A DNA stretch of 64,000 nucleotides from Roseateles violae (GTDB taxonomy: Bacteria; Pseudomonadota; Gammaproteobacteria; Burkholderiales; Burkholderiaceae_C). The position numbers were made by a program, and so were the translations under genes. How positions within the stretch are numbered: the stretch's first letter is position 1; each line of letters opens with the position of its first letter. The notes below the pieces were generated by a model. That model worked only from the letters and a program-made list of their open reading frames with translations, made no database searches and was not told the DNA's origin. Positions 53,075 to 63,328 of this stretch are shown here, one piece after another. The stretch lies in assembly GCF_030410485.1 (NCBI RefSeq), contig NZ_JAUHHC010000006.1, positions 248,001 through 312,000 of the forward strand. Direction: 5' to 3'.

Positions 53075-53407
53075 ATGAGCGATAGCGAGGAACTGGAGAA
53101 ACTGGCGGCCCTGCACCGCAGCGGCGCGCTGTCCGACGAGGAGTTCGCCCGCGCCAAGGCGCGCGTGCTGGGCACCGGGCCCACGGCGAGCGCGGCGGCG
53201 GCCGGCGACGCCGCGGCGCTGGCCGGACTCAATGGATTGCGGCGCAGCCGCAGCGATCGCTGGCTGGGCGGCGTCTGCGGCGGCATCGCGCAGGCCACCG
53301 GCGTTGCCGCCTGGCTGTGGCGGCTGCTCGCCTGCCTGCTGGCGGTCTGCGCCGGCAGCGGGGTGCTGCTCTATCTGCTGCTGTGGATCTTCGTGCCGGA
53401 GGAGTGA
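53075..53407 (+). CDS. Small SHOCT-PspC domain membrane protein
   Basis: 110 residues with GGGAG before the ATG. Residues 5-32 form a SHOCT-like motif (LEKLAALHRSGALSDEEFARAK). From about 55 a PspC domain follows: LRRSRSDRWLGGVCGGIAQATG, then a hydrophobic helix and LLLWIFVPEE at the end. PspC-type proteins insert in the inner membrane and take part in phage-shock/envelope-stress signalling; stand-alone forms are common and less well known. The SHOCT segment probably mediates oligomerisation. It is 212 bp from the divergent ABC gene and convergent with an L,D-transpeptidase (13 bp). Confidence 0.92.
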   Translation: MSDSEELEKLAALHRSGALSDEEFARAKARVLGTGPTASAAAAGDAAALAGLNGLRRSRSDRWLGGVCGGIAQATGVAAWLWRLLACLLAVCAGSGVLLYLLLWIFVPEE

Positions 53408-53420
53408 GGCGGCAGGGCCG

Positions 53421-54113
53421 TCAGAGCGGCGTGGCGGCGCTGGCCGTGGTCACCACGGCCGCGCCGCTGAACACCGCCTGCCAGGGCCGCGTGTCGGGCA
53501 GCACATAGACGATGCCGCGTTGGCGTCCCAGGGTCGGCGCGACGACCTCGTCATAGAAGGCCGGGTCGACGACGATGCAGCCCAGCGAGATGCGGTTGTC
53601 CTCGGGCGAGCCGGAGGACAGGCGCTCGAGGCGGCGCTGGCCGGGGGCGGTCGGGCGTAGCCGGTGGATCGCGACGGCGGCCTCGTAATCGACCCAGACG
53701 ATGGCCTCGCCGCGCAGATTGTGGCCGGGCTCCGATTCGAAGCGGCCGGCCGGCGTGGTGCGCAGCATGGCCGGGATGCCGGTGGCCACCATGCGGCCGA
53801 CGCCCGGCGCCGCCTCGTCACCCTTGGCCTGGCCCAGCAGCGCCGGCGCCGCCTCGACCAGGAGCCCGTCGGCACCGAAGACATAGATCTGGGCGGCCTT
53901 TTTGTCGACGATGGCGAAGGGCCGGCCGCCGGCATCGCCGGCCTCGGCCGCCCAGCGGGCGATCTGCCGCGCCTCGCCGGAGGCCTCGCGGCCGCGGAAG
54001 TCGGCATTGCCGACCGCCGGTGCCGTCTGTGCCTGCGCGGCGAAGGCCGCCAAGAGGCCAAGCGCCACCACTCCGCGGGCACCCCAGGCCCGCGCCGCCG
54101 AAATTCCGACCAT
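53421..54113 (-). CDS. L,D-transpeptidase (YkuD-type), copy 1
   Basis: 230 residues. A signal peptide (cleavage after AAQAQ at about residue 29) is followed by a YkuD-like catalytic domain with PAGRFESEPG, IVWVDYEAAVAIHRLRP and the active-site motif SLGCIVVD. The His in AIHR and the Cys in SLGC give the catalytic pair. It should cut and re-form peptidoglycan cross-links or attach proteins to meso-DAP in the periplasm. The usual Arg after the Cys motif is absent. It is paralogous to the next gene (PAGRF, EPG, VWVDY, NRIS-x-GC and GIVYVLP shared) and separated from it by 146 bp. Confidence 0.85.
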   Translation of the reverse strand: MVGISAARAWGARGVVALGLLAAFAAQAQTAPAVGNADFRGREASGEARQIARWAAEAGDAGGRPFAIVDKKAAQIYVFGADGLLVEAAPALLGQAKGDEAAPGVGRMVATGIPAMLRTTPAGRFESEPGHNLRGEAIVWVDYEAAVAIHRLRPTAPGQRRLERLSSGSPEDNRISLGCIVVDPAFYDEVVAPTLGRQRGIVYVLPDTRPWQAVFSGAAVVTTASAATPL

Positions 54114-54259
54114 CGCCCACCAACCCCGTACTGCTCGTTGTTCGAGTCCGGGCGGCAGGGCCCGTCTCGCCAGCGCTCAAATGTAGTGGGAGTGGCGACA
54201 AACGCTGCAATTTGTAGCGAGAAACCCCTGGCGTTCGCCGAATATTCGACGCCCGGGCT

Positions 54260-55036
54260 TCAGGCGGCTTTCGCCAGAGCGGGAAACACCCGCGTCAGCG
54301 GCTTGACTTCCGGCAGCACGTAGACGATGCCGCCGCGCTCGCGGAAGTTGGGCCACAGCACCTTCTCGAAGAAGGCCGGCGGCATGTTGATGCAGCCATA
54401 GCTGATGCGGTTGTCGGCGGCGGTCGGGGAGGCCAGCCTTTCGGCGCGGCGCTCCTTGGGGTTGTTCAGGCGCACCCGGTGCATGGAGACGGCGGCGTCG
54501 TAATCGACCCAGATCACCTCTTCGTTGTTCGCATTGCGACCCGGCTCGGCCACGAAGCGGCCGGCCGGCGTCGTGCGCTCCTGCGGCTTGACCTCGGCGA
54601 TGGGACGGTCGCCGATGCCTTCGACGCTGTCGTCGCCGGCCGCGAAGCCCAGCAGCACCGGCGTCTGGCCGCGCAGCCGGCCGCCGGGCTCGAAGACGAA
54701 GACGCGCGCGTTCTTCTTGTCCAGGATGGCGAAGAAGCGGCTGCCGTTGTCGCCGGATTCGACGACCCAGCGCGCGACGCGCAGCACCGGCTGCGAGGCG
54801 CGCTCGCCGTTCATCTCCAGCCGGCGCGTCGGGGCGGCGGGCTGGAGCAGGGCGGGCGGTGATGGCGCATGGCGAGCCAGCGCAGGCGCATGTGGTGCAG
54901 GCCGCGGCGGGCGCAGGGGCGGAACCAGCAGCACCAGCAGCGCCGTGCCGAGCAGCAGGCCCCGTTTCATGCCGTCCAGCACATCGGCATCGAGCCAGCG
55001 ACGGGCGGCGATCGCGAGATCCATCGTCCTCATCAT
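54260..55036 (-). CDS. L,D-transpeptidase (YkuD-type), copy 2
   Basis: 258 residues from the ATG at 55036; in-frame ATGs at 55069, 55033, 55024 and 54970 leave the start open. After a basic N-terminal stretch a membrane anchor (LLLGTALLVLLVPPL) and a proline/alanine linker precede the catalytic domain: FFAILDKKNARVFVFEPGG, TTPAGRFVAEPG, VIWVDYDAAVSMHRVR and NRISYGCINMP. The His and Cys of the active site are present. The anchor rather than a cleavable signal separates it from copy 1. Gene duplication is the simple explanation. The promoter region of the pair lies in the 95 bp before 55132. Confidence 0.83.
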   Translation of the reverse strand: MMRTMDLAIAARRWLDADVLDGMKRGLLLGTALLVLLVPPLRPPRPAPHAPALARHAPSPPALLQPAAPTRRLEMNGERASQPVLRVARWVVESGDNGSRFFAILDKKNARVFVFEPGGRLRGQTPVLLGFAAGDDSVEGIGDRPIAEVKPQERTTPAGRFVAEPGRNANNEEVIWVDYDAAVSMHRVRLNNPKERRAERLASPTAADNRISYGCINMPPAFFEKVLWPNFRERGGIVYVLPEVKPLTRVFPALAKAA

Positions 55037-55131
55037 GGGCTGCCCCCGGACCGAGCAAGCCCCCTGCACGGCAAGCCGCTGCAGGGGGCGGTTGGCGCCT
55101 GTCGGCGCTTGTAGCGGCTACTCACCCGATA

Positions 55132-55596
55132 TTAGTTGCGGTCGGCCTGCGGCGCGCGCTCGGTCGGCACCACCGTCGTCGCGCGGTCGGGCATCGGCGA
55201 GGTCGTGTCGCTGCTGTAGCTCGGCGAGCTGCTGTTGTAGCTGGGGCTCGAGCTGCTGTTCGTGTTGTTGCTCGTGTTGTTGTTCGTGCTGTTGTTCATC
55301 GAGTTCGCCTCGGTCGACTGGGTCGCCCGGTCGGCCGGCGGCAGCTGCGTCGTGTCATTGGCCTGCGGCTGGGTGTTCTGCCGCTGCAGCGAGCTGTCGG
55401 TGCTGGACTGGGCCAACTGGTCGACCGGCTGCTGCTGCATCTGGGCGTCGATCGCCGCGCGGTCGCGCTCGATCTGCTCGGCCGTCGTCGGGGTGTCGGT
55501 GGCCTGCGTCTGGTCCGACTGGGCATAGGCGAGGCCGATGATGCCGACCAGGCTGGCGGCGGCGATACCGGTGGCAAGAGACTTCGAGGACTTCAT
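55132..55596 (-). CDS. Exported Asn/Ser/Thr/Gln-rich protein of unknown function
   Basis: 154 residues with GGAG seven bases before the ATG. A good signal peptide (cleavage after AYAQ at about residue 26) is followed by a soluble, low-complexity chain: Gln/Asp/Thr-rich (QSDQTQATDTPTTAEQIERD), then an Asn/Ser run (NNSTNNNTSNNTNSSSS) and Tyr-Ser repeats. Predicted to be disordered, with no Cys. Codons in the Asn run are AAC or AAC-like, giving local GC below the neighbours. I know no family. Low-complexity N/S/T/Q chains of this kind occur in adhesive or amyloid-like matrix proteins, but nothing here proves that. Confidence 0.75.
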   Translation of the reverse strand: MKSSKSLATGIAAASLVGIIGLAYAQSDQTQATDTPTTAEQIERDRAAIDAQMQQQPVDQLAQSSTDSSLQRQNTQPQANDTTQLPPADRATQSTEANSMNNSTNNNTSNNTNSSSSPSYNSSSPSYSSDTTSPMPDRATTVVPTERAPQADRN

Positions 55597-55844
55597 GAGG
55601 TACTCCTTCGGTTCGACCCCCGGCGGGGGCGGTGGGGTGGCTTGGGTCGGCCGGAAAAGCGGACCGGCTGAGAGTTACTCTAGGCTTGCGTCTTCGGCGC
55701 CCTGGTCGGCCTCGGTCGCGGCCGCTTGTAGGACGGCGACTGTTGCGAATTGCTACCTGCGGCGGCAGGCAAGACCTGGCGCGCCTGGGCGGGTCGGGCC
55801 CATGGGGTGTCGCCGCCGGCGCCGTTCGCCGCTATGCTGGCCGC

Positions 55845-56963
55845 ATGGACGCCGCCGCGCTGCCGACCCTGGAGACCGAGCCCGGAGCCGATGGCGGCCT
55901 GGTCGCCCGGCTGGCCGGCGAATGGACGCTGCTGCCGCTGCGCGAGCGCTTCGAGGAGCTGGGTGAGCGCGTCGCCGGCCTGGTGCGCGCCGGCACGCAG
56001 GACTGGGATCTGCGCGGCCTCAGCCGCCTGGACAATGCCGGCGCGCTGTTGCTGTGGCAGGCCTGGGGCCGGCAGCAGCCGACGCGGCTGGCCTGGCTGC
56101 CCGAGCATGAATCGCTGTTCGCGCAGCTGAGCGTGCCGGGCCTGCCGCGCGTGCGGCGCCGGCGCATGCCCGAGGGCCTGGCCCGCCTGGGCCCGCAGCT
56201 GCTGGCGCTGCTGGACCACCTGCTCGACGCGACGCGGCTGCTGGGGCAACTGGCGCTGGACGGCCTGCAGCTTGCGCGACAGCCAAGCCTGATCGCCTGG
56301 CGCGACATCTCGGCGCATGTCTACCGCACCGGCGCGCAGGCGCTGGGCATCACCGCCCTGGTCGGCTTCCTGGTCGGCGTGACCCTGTCCTATCTGACCT
56401 CGCGCCAGCTGCAGAACTTCGGTGCCGACATCTTCGTCGTCAACATCCTGGGCATCAGCGTCTGGCGTGAGCTCGGGCCGCTGCTGGCGGCGATTCTGGT
56501 GGCCGGGCGCAGCGGCTCGGCGATGACGGCCCAGCTGGGCGTCATGCGGGTTACGCAGGAGCTCGACGCGCTGTCGGTGATGGGCATCTCGCACACGATC
56601 AGGCTGGTGATCCCCAAGCTGCTGGCGCTGGCGGTCTCGCTGCCGCTGATCGTGGTCTGGACCAGCTGCATGATCCTGCTGGGCGGCATGGTCGCCGCCC
56701 AGGCGACCCTGGGACTCGAATACGTGCAGTTCCTGCAGGGCCTGCCGGCGGCGGTGCCGGCGGCCAATCTGTGGCTGGGCCTGTCCAAGGCGGTGGTGTT
56801 CGGCCTGCTGATCGCCTTCGTCGCCTGCCATTTCGGCCTGCGCATCAGGCCCAACAGCATCAGCCTCGGTGCCGGCACGACCGATGCGGTGGTCAGCTCG
56901 ATCACCATCGTCATCATCGTCGACGCGATCTTCGCGGTCGCGTTCTCCAGCGTGGGGCTGTAG
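55845..56963 (+). CDS. MlaE/YrbE-family ABC permease with STAS-like N-domain
   Basis: 372 residues. The first 110 residues are a soluble domain resembling STAS (LAGEWTLLPLRERFEELG, DLRGLSRLDNAGALLLWQAWG), as in MlaB, fused to a permease with five or six helices. Conserved MlaE motifs are LVGFLVGVTLSYLTSRQLQNFG, ISVWRELGPLLAAILVAGRSGSAMTAQLG and the later LGLSKAVVFGLLIAFVACH. With the ATPase, MCE and lipoprotein genes that follow (2, 9 and -1 bp spacing) it makes a complete inner-membrane lipid transporter. Fusion with a STAS domain removes the need for a separate mlaB, which is absent. Confidence 0.92.
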   Translation: MDAAALPTLETEPGADGGLVARLAGEWTLLPLRERFEELGERVAGLVRAGTQDWDLRGLSRLDNAGALLLWQAWGRQQPTRLAWLPEHESLFAQLSVPGLPRVRRRRMPEGLARLGPQLLALLDHLLDATRLLGQLALDGLQLARQPSLIAWRDISAHVYRTGAQALGITALVGFLVGVTLSYLTSRQLQNFGADIFVVNILGISVWRELGPLLAAILVAGRSGSAMTAQLGVMRVTQELDALSVMGISHTIRLVIPKLLALAVSLPLIVVWTSCMILLGGMVAAQATLGLEYVQFLQGLPAAVPAANLWLGLSKAVVFGLLIAFVACHFGLRIRPNSISLGAGTTDAVVSSITIVIIVDAIFAVAFSSVGL

Positions 56964-56965
56964 CG

Positions 56966-57781
56966 ATGGCCGCCGACCAGACAAGCGTGATCGAGGTCCG
57001 GGGCGTGACGACCCGGCTCGGCGGCGTCGTCATCCACCGCGATCTGGACCTGACCGTGCGCGCCGGTGAGGTGCTGGCCCTGATCGGCGGCTCGGGCAGC
57101 GGCAAGACCACCCTGCTGCGCCTGATGCTGGGTCTGGAGGTGCCGGCGGCCGGCGAAGTGCGGGTCTTCGGCCAGCGCCTGGGTGCCTGCGCGGCGGCCG
57201 ATCTGGCCCAGGTCCGGCACCGCTGGGGCGTGCTGTTCCAGCAGGGCGCGCTGTTCTCCTCGCTGAGCGTGTTCGACAACGTGGCCTTGCCGCTGCGCGA
57301 GCTGAAGGCGCTGCCCAAGGGCCTGATCACCGAACTGGTGATGCGCAAGCTGGCCCAGGTGGGCCTGGCCGGGGCCGATGCGCTGAAGATGCCGGCCGAG
57401 CTGTCCGGCGGTATGGTCAAGCGGGTCTCGCTGGCGCGCGCGCTGATCCTCGACCCGCAGCTGCTCTTCCTCGACGAGCCGACCGCCGGGCTCGATCCGG
57501 CCAGCGCCAAGCAGTTCGTGCAACTGGTCCAGCGCCTGCGCAACGAAATGAAGCTGACCGTCGTCATGGTCACCCACGATGTCGACACCCTGTTCGCGCT
57601 GGCCGACCGGGTCGCCGTGCTGGCCGAGCAGCGCCTGGTGGCCGTCGGCACACTGGCCGAGGTGGCGGCCCAGCCGCATCCCTTCATCCGCAACTTCTTC
57701 CTCGGCCATGTGGCCGAATGCGCCGAGGACAGCATCCGCAGCTATCGCGAGAGCCTGACCCGCGCTCCGCTGGCCGCCTGA
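56966..57781 (+). CDS. MlaF-like ABC ATPase of the MCE lipid transporter
   Basis: 271 residues starting 2 bp after the permease stop. Walker A GGSGSGKTT is near residues 41-49, the Q-loop is in FQQGALFSS, the signature is ELSGGMVKR, Walker B is LLFLDEPTAGLD and the switch His is in VMVTHDVD. The GGM-x-KR signature and the SSLSVFDNVALPLRE stretch are those of the Mkl/MlaF group. It hydrolyses ATP to drive phospholipid or related lipid movement through the MlaE-like permease. The ATG has no strong ribosome site, consistent with translational coupling. Confidence 0.95.
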   Translation: MAADQTSVIEVRGVTTRLGGVVIHRDLDLTVRAGEVLALIGGSGSGKTTLLRLMLGLEVPAAGEVRVFGQRLGACAAADLAQVRHRWGVLFQQGALFSSLSVFDNVALPLRELKALPKGLITELVMRKLAQVGLAGADALKMPAELSGGMVKRVSLARALILDPQLLFLDEPTAGLDPASAKQFVQLVQRLRNEMKLTVVMVTHDVDTLFALADRVAVLAEQRLVAVGTLAEVAAQPHPFIRNFFLGHVAECAEDSIRSYRESLTRAPLAA

Positions 57782-57790
57782 GGATACGCG

Positions 57791-58747
57791 ATGGAAAACC
57801 GCTCCCATGCGCTGGCGACCGGCGCCTTCATCGTGCTACTGGGAGCCGTGCTGGTCGCGGTGGTCGCCTGGTTTCAGGGCGACCACCGCGAGCTGGCCAG
57901 CTACACCGTTCTTGCGCGCCAGGGCGTGCCGGGCCTGAACCTGAAGGCGCCGGTCAAGCTGCATGGCGTGCCGATCGGCAAGGTGGAGCAGATCGCCTTC
58001 GACCCGGCGCAGCCGCGCCAGATCCGGGTCACGATCGAGGTCGAGAAGAGCGCGCCGGTGACCACGGCCACCTTCGCCCGGCTCGGCTTCCAGGGCATCA
58101 CCGGCCTGTCCTTCATCGACCTGAGCGATGCCGAGGGCGTGGTCGCGCAGGCGCGGCCGCCCGAGCTGCCGATCGAGCTGCGGCCCTCGCTGTTCGAGCA
58201 GCTGAGCGGCGATGCGCCGCGCCTGATGGCCGGCGTCAACGAGGTGGCGCTGCGTCTGAACGGCCTGCTCAGCGACGCCAACCAGCGCGAGCTGGCGCGG
58301 GCGCTGGCGAATCTGGGCGACGCGTCCAGCAGCGTCGCGCAGCTGGCGCAGTCGCTGCGGCCGGCCGCCGCCGCGCTGCAGCCGCTGGCCCAGCGCGGTG
58401 ACCATCTGCTGCTGGAGGCCGAGCGCAGCCTGCAGCGCGTCGACGGCCTGGCCGGCGAATCGACCCTGCTGGTGCAGGAGCTGCGCCAGCGCTCGCTGGC
58501 GCTGGACCAGATGGCCGTCGCGGCGCGGCAGTTGCAGCAGACCACGCAGCGGCTGGAGCTGGCCCTGGTCGGCGCCAACCGGCTGCGCCAGCAGCCGCTG
58601 GTCGACGAGCTGGGCCTGGCCGCGCGCGCGGTCGAGCGCAGCGCGACCGGCCTCGGCGAGCAGCCGCAAAGCCTGATCTTCGGCCGCGCCCAGGCGGCGC
58701 CCGGTCCCGGCGAGCCGGGTTTCGACGCCGGCCGGGGAGGGCGCTGA
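57791..58747 (+). CDS. MCE (MlaD-like) periplasmic lipid-binding protein
   Basis: 318 residues. An N-terminal helix (about 8-28) anchors the protein. The MCE domain (about 38-115) reads YTVLARQGVPGLNLKAPVKLHGVPIGKVEQIAF and continues to GLSFIDLSD. Residues 120-290 are a long heptad-rich helical region (LAQSLRPAAAALQPLAQRG, QRVDGLAGESTLLVQELRQR), as in Mce and PqiB-like proteins that build tubes across the periplasm. It gathers lipids for the permease. Its stop overlaps the start of the lipoprotein gene by one base (TGATG). Confidence 0.93.
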   Translation: MENRSHALATGAFIVLLGAVLVAVVAWFQGDHRELASYTVLARQGVPGLNLKAPVKLHGVPIGKVEQIAFDPAQPRQIRVTIEVEKSAPVTTATFARLGFQGITGLSFIDLSDAEGVVAQARPPELPIELRPSLFEQLSGDAPRLMAGVNEVALRLNGLLSDANQRELARALANLGDASSSVAQLAQSLRPAAAALQPLAQRGDHLLLEAERSLQRVDGLAGESTLLVQELRQRSLALDQMAVAARQLQQTTQRLELALVGANRLRQQPLVDELGLAARAVERSATGLGEQPQSLIFGRAQAAPGPGEPGFDAGRGGR

Positions 58748-59295
58748 TGCTGCCGCCGCGCCGCCTCGTCTCCCTTCTGCTGCCGGCCCTGGCCGCTTGT
58801 TCGCTGGGCCAGCCGCCGGCCTTGCCGGCGCTCTATGAGCTGGGCGCGCCGCCGCCGCGCAGCGCCGCCGCGGCGGTCGAGCTGCAGCTGCTGGACATCG
58901 ACGCGCCGAGCTGGATGAACGGCAGCGGCATCGCCTACCGGCTCGACTACCTCGATCGCTACCGGCGCGAGTTCTACCGCGACAGCCGCTGGGTCGCGCC
59001 GCCGGCGGCGCTGCTGGCCGAACGTCTGCGCCAGCGCGCGGCCTCGCCGACGGCAGCCGCCCGGCAGCCCCTGCGGCTGGAGCTGGAGGATTGCGTGCAG
59101 GTCTTTGCCTCGCCGACGCAGAGCGAGCTGCGGCTCAGCGTGCGGGCCTGGCTGGGCGAGGGGGCCGGGGCGCGCTTCAGGCGCTTCGAGATCGGCCGGC
59201 CCGCCGCGCCGAATGCGGCCGGTGCGGTCGCCGGACTGGCGGCCGCGGCCGACGAGCTGTTCGAAGGGCTGCAGGCCTGGGCGGCCGAGCGCTGA
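58747..59295 (+). CDS. ABC-type transport auxiliary lipoprotein (PqiC-like)
   Basis: 182 residues. A lipobox ALAAC gives Cys18. The mature part has the ABC_trans_aux pattern: LPALYELGAPPP, VELQLLDIDAPSWMNGSGIAYRLD, then YRREFYRDSRWVAPPAALLAERL and LRLELEDCVQVFAS. The partner PqiC in E. coli is an outer-membrane lipoprotein that docks a tube-forming MCE protein, so this protein probably receives or delivers lipids at the outer membrane for the MCE system encoded upstream. It ends the four-gene operon and is convergent with the J-domain gene (21 bp). Confidence 0.88.
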   Translation: MLPPRRLVSLLLPALAACSLGQPPALPALYELGAPPPRSAAAAVELQLLDIDAPSWMNGSGIAYRLDYLDRYRREFYRDSRWVAPPAALLAERLRQRAASPTAAARQPLRLELEDCVQVFASPTQSELRLSVRAWLGEGAGARFRRFEIGRPAAPNAAGAVAGLAAAADELFEGLQAWAAER

Positions 59296-59316
59296 CCGGC
59301 GGGCCCGGGTGCGGGC

Positions 59317-60171
59317 TCAGTGGGCGCTGCTGCTCGCGCCCATGCGCTCGACGCGCCGGTGCAGAAAGGCCTGGGCCAGGCCCGAGTCCGGCTGCAGGCG
59401 CTGGCCGATATAGAGCTCCTGGCGGCGCTCGGCGATCTGCGCGCGCAGCCGGCTGGCCATCACCGCCAGCGGATCGAGCTGCTGCGCCTCGGCGGCGGCG
59501 ATGGCCTGCCACATCTGGTGCATCGCATGTGCCTTCAGCAGCGCCAGATGGGCCTGGACCACGCGCAGCCGCCCCTGCACCGCCTGCTCGCTGCGGGAGA
59601 GCCAGTCGCGCACGGCGTCGGCATTGCCGCCATGGACCTTCAGCGGCTCCTCGCCGGCCGCCAGCAAGAGGCTTTCGAGCCGCCGGCGGTCGCCGGCCGC
59701 GTAGGCCTCATTGACGATCATCATCTGCTGCTCGCGCTGGCGGCGCTCGCGCTCGCTGGGCGCCAGATCGGGATGCAGGCGCATCGCCGCGCGCCGGTAC
59801 AGGGTCTTCAGCGTGGGCGGGCCCAGCTCGACCAGGCCGCCCTTGGGCTCGGGCGGCAGCGGTGCGCCGCCGGGCAGCTGCGGCAGGCGCGGCAGCTCGG
59901 TGGCGCGCGGCGGCTTCGGCGAGCGGGCGGCGACGCCGTTGCGGCGCAGCGCCTCGGCCAGATAGCTGGTCGCGCAGTGCAGTTGCGACTCCAGCGCATC
60001 GAGCTCCATGTACAGCGGGCCCAGCAGATCGGTGTAGCGGTCGACGAAGACCTGGATCCGGCCGCGCAGCAACGCGAATTCCTGCTCCTGATCGGCCAGG
60101 AAGGACTGCAGATCGCGCAGCTGGGAGCGCCGCCGCTCCAGTTCCTGCCGGGTGATCGCCGTGTTCATCAT
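59317..60171 (-). CDS. J-domain (DnaJ-like) protein with N-terminal coiled coil
   Basis: 284 residues, soluble. A predicted coiled coil at about 8-80 (QELERRRSQLRDLQSFLADQ, ESQLHCATSYLAEALRRNG) is followed by a proline-rich linker. A J-like domain at about 117-170 carries the HPD motif (YRRAAMRLHPDLAP) and the final helix EQQMMIVNEAYAAGDRRRLE. The C-terminal third is helical with another coiled-coil stretch. The HPD tripeptide suggests stimulation of an Hsp70 ATPase. No Hsp70 gene is near, and specialised J-proteins of this shape often tether clients. Two in-frame ATGs (60171, 60168) start the gene. Confidence 0.8.
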   Translation of the reverse strand: MMNTAITRQELERRRSQLRDLQSFLADQEQEFALLRGRIQVFVDRYTDLLGPLYMELDALESQLHCATSYLAEALRRNGVAARSPKPPRATELPRLPQLPGGAPLPPEPKGGLVELGPPTLKTLYRRAAMRLHPDLAPSERERRQREQQMMIVNEAYAAGDRRRLESLLLAAGEEPLKVHGGNADAVRDWLSRSEQAVQGRLRVVQAHLALLKAHAMHQMWQAIAAAEAQQLDPLAVMASRLRAQIAERRQELYIGQRLQPDSGLAQAFLHRRVERMGASSSAH

Positions 60172-60212
60172 GGCCCCATTGTCGGCGCGGATTGCGCGGC
60201 CCCAAAGTAGGA

Positions 60213-60232
60213 ACAGCCCGCAAGCGGGCTGT
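60213..60232. repeat. 8-bp hairpin between J-domain gene and hppA
   Basis: ACAGCCCG-CAAG-CGGGCTGT (60213-60232) is followed 70 bp on by GGCAAGCC-GCAG-GGCTTGCC (60302-60321), 12 bp from the hppA stop. Neither has a T-run, but the second is well placed to end the hppA message on the minus strand. Confidence 0.4.
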
Positions 60233-60333
60233 CTATTCCGTCACGAAAGGGCTTGACTCAGCCCGTCCGCTGGCAGGCGGCCGGGCCTTCGTCGGGCGTC
60301 AGGCAAGCCGCAGGGCTTGCCCTCGGCCCCGAC

Positions 60334-62520
<2,187 letters not shown>

Positions 62521-62739
62521 GAACATGTCTCCTTGTGTGTATCTGCCGTGTGAATAAAGGGGACGCCCGTCTCTCAGCGCCAGTGCTGCACGCGATCGAT
62601 CAGGTCGCTCGCCGCATGCTAAGGGACGCGTTTGACACGGCAATTGATCGTTTACCAGCGGATTGCCCCCTGTGCGGGCGTCAGGGCGCGGCAAGCTCAG
62701 CCGCTAGAATCCGGGTTTCCCCTCGCGTTTCAGAACATC
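62521..62739. promoter_or_regulatory. Divergent promoter region between hppA and ppa
   Basis: 219 bp without a gene. TAGAAT at 62705-62710 is a fair -10 for ppa. TTGACA at 62632-62637 has no proper partner 17 bp away. The ribosome site of hppA (AAGGAG) is at 62529-62534 on the minus strand. Confidence 0.4.
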
Positions 62740-63279
62740 ATGAGCCTGCACAACGTCACGCCCGGCGCCAAGGCGCCCGAACAATTCAACGTGATCATCG
62801 AGATCCCGATGAACGCCGATCCGATCAAGTACGAGGTCGACAAGGAAAGCGGCGCGCTGTTCGTCGATCGCTTCATGACGACGGCCATGCACTACCCCTG
62901 CAACTACGGCTATGTGCCGCAGACGCTGTCGGACGATGGCGATCCGGTCGACGTGCTGGTGATCACGCCCTTCCCGCTGACCCCGGGCGTGGTCGTGACC
63001 TGCCGCGCTATCGGCGTGCTGCAGATGGACGACGAGGCCGGCGGCGACGCCAAGCTGCTGGCCGTGCCGACCAGCAAGATCCTGCCGATGTACGACCACT
63101 GGCAGAAGCCCGAGGACGTCAACAAGATGCGCCTCAACGCGATCCAGCATTTCTTCGAGCACTACAAGGACCTCGAGCCGGGCAAGTGGGTCAAGGTCAA
63201 GGGCTGGGAAGGCCCCGAGGCCGCCAAGGCCGAGATCGTTTCCGGCATCGCTGCCTACGCGAAGTCGCTGCAGAAATAA
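62740..63279 (+). CDS. ppa: Inorganic pyrophosphatase (family I, soluble)
   Basis: 179 residues. It is a near-complete match to bacterial family-I enzymes of about 175 residues. [21 protein letters not shown] and [19 protein letters not shown] precede the metal-binding DGDPVDVLV, whose Asp residues bind Mg2+. [10 protein letters not shown] and [19 protein letters not shown] follow. It removes PPi made by biosynthesis, as a cytoplasmic hexamer. The ATG at 62740 is preceded by no strong Shine-Dalgarno, but the start fits the family. It is divergent from hppA and followed by a strong bidirectional terminator. Confidence 0.96.
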   Translation: MSLHNVTPGAKAPEQFNVIIEIPMNADPIKYEVDKESGALFVDRFMTTAMHYPCNYGYVPQTLSDDGDPVDVLVITPFPLTPGVVVTCRAIGVLQMDDEAGGDAKLLAVPTSKILPMYDHWQKPEDVNKMRLNAIQHFFEHYKDLEPGKWVKVKGWEGPEAAKAEIVSGIAAYAKSLQK

Positions 63280-63304
63280 TCGCAAGGCCAGGCCTTCGAT
63301 CGAA

Positions 63305-63328
63305 AGAGCGCCCGCGGGCGCTCTTTTT
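63305..63328. terminator. Bidirectional intrinsic terminator between ppa and the right-edge gene
   Basis: AGAGCGCCCG and CGGGCGCTCT form a perfect 10-bp inverted repeat (63305-63324) with TTTT to the right and AAA to the left. It ends ppa on the plus strand, 25 bp after the stop. On the minus strand it lies immediately after the stop of the next gene (63328-63330). Confidence 0.88.

Noticed and set aside
62632-62637. TTGACA as -35 box for ppa
   Set aside because: No -10-like hexamer lies 16-18 bp downstream; the better -10 (TAGAAT, 62705) lacks a matching -35, so no full promoter is claimed.
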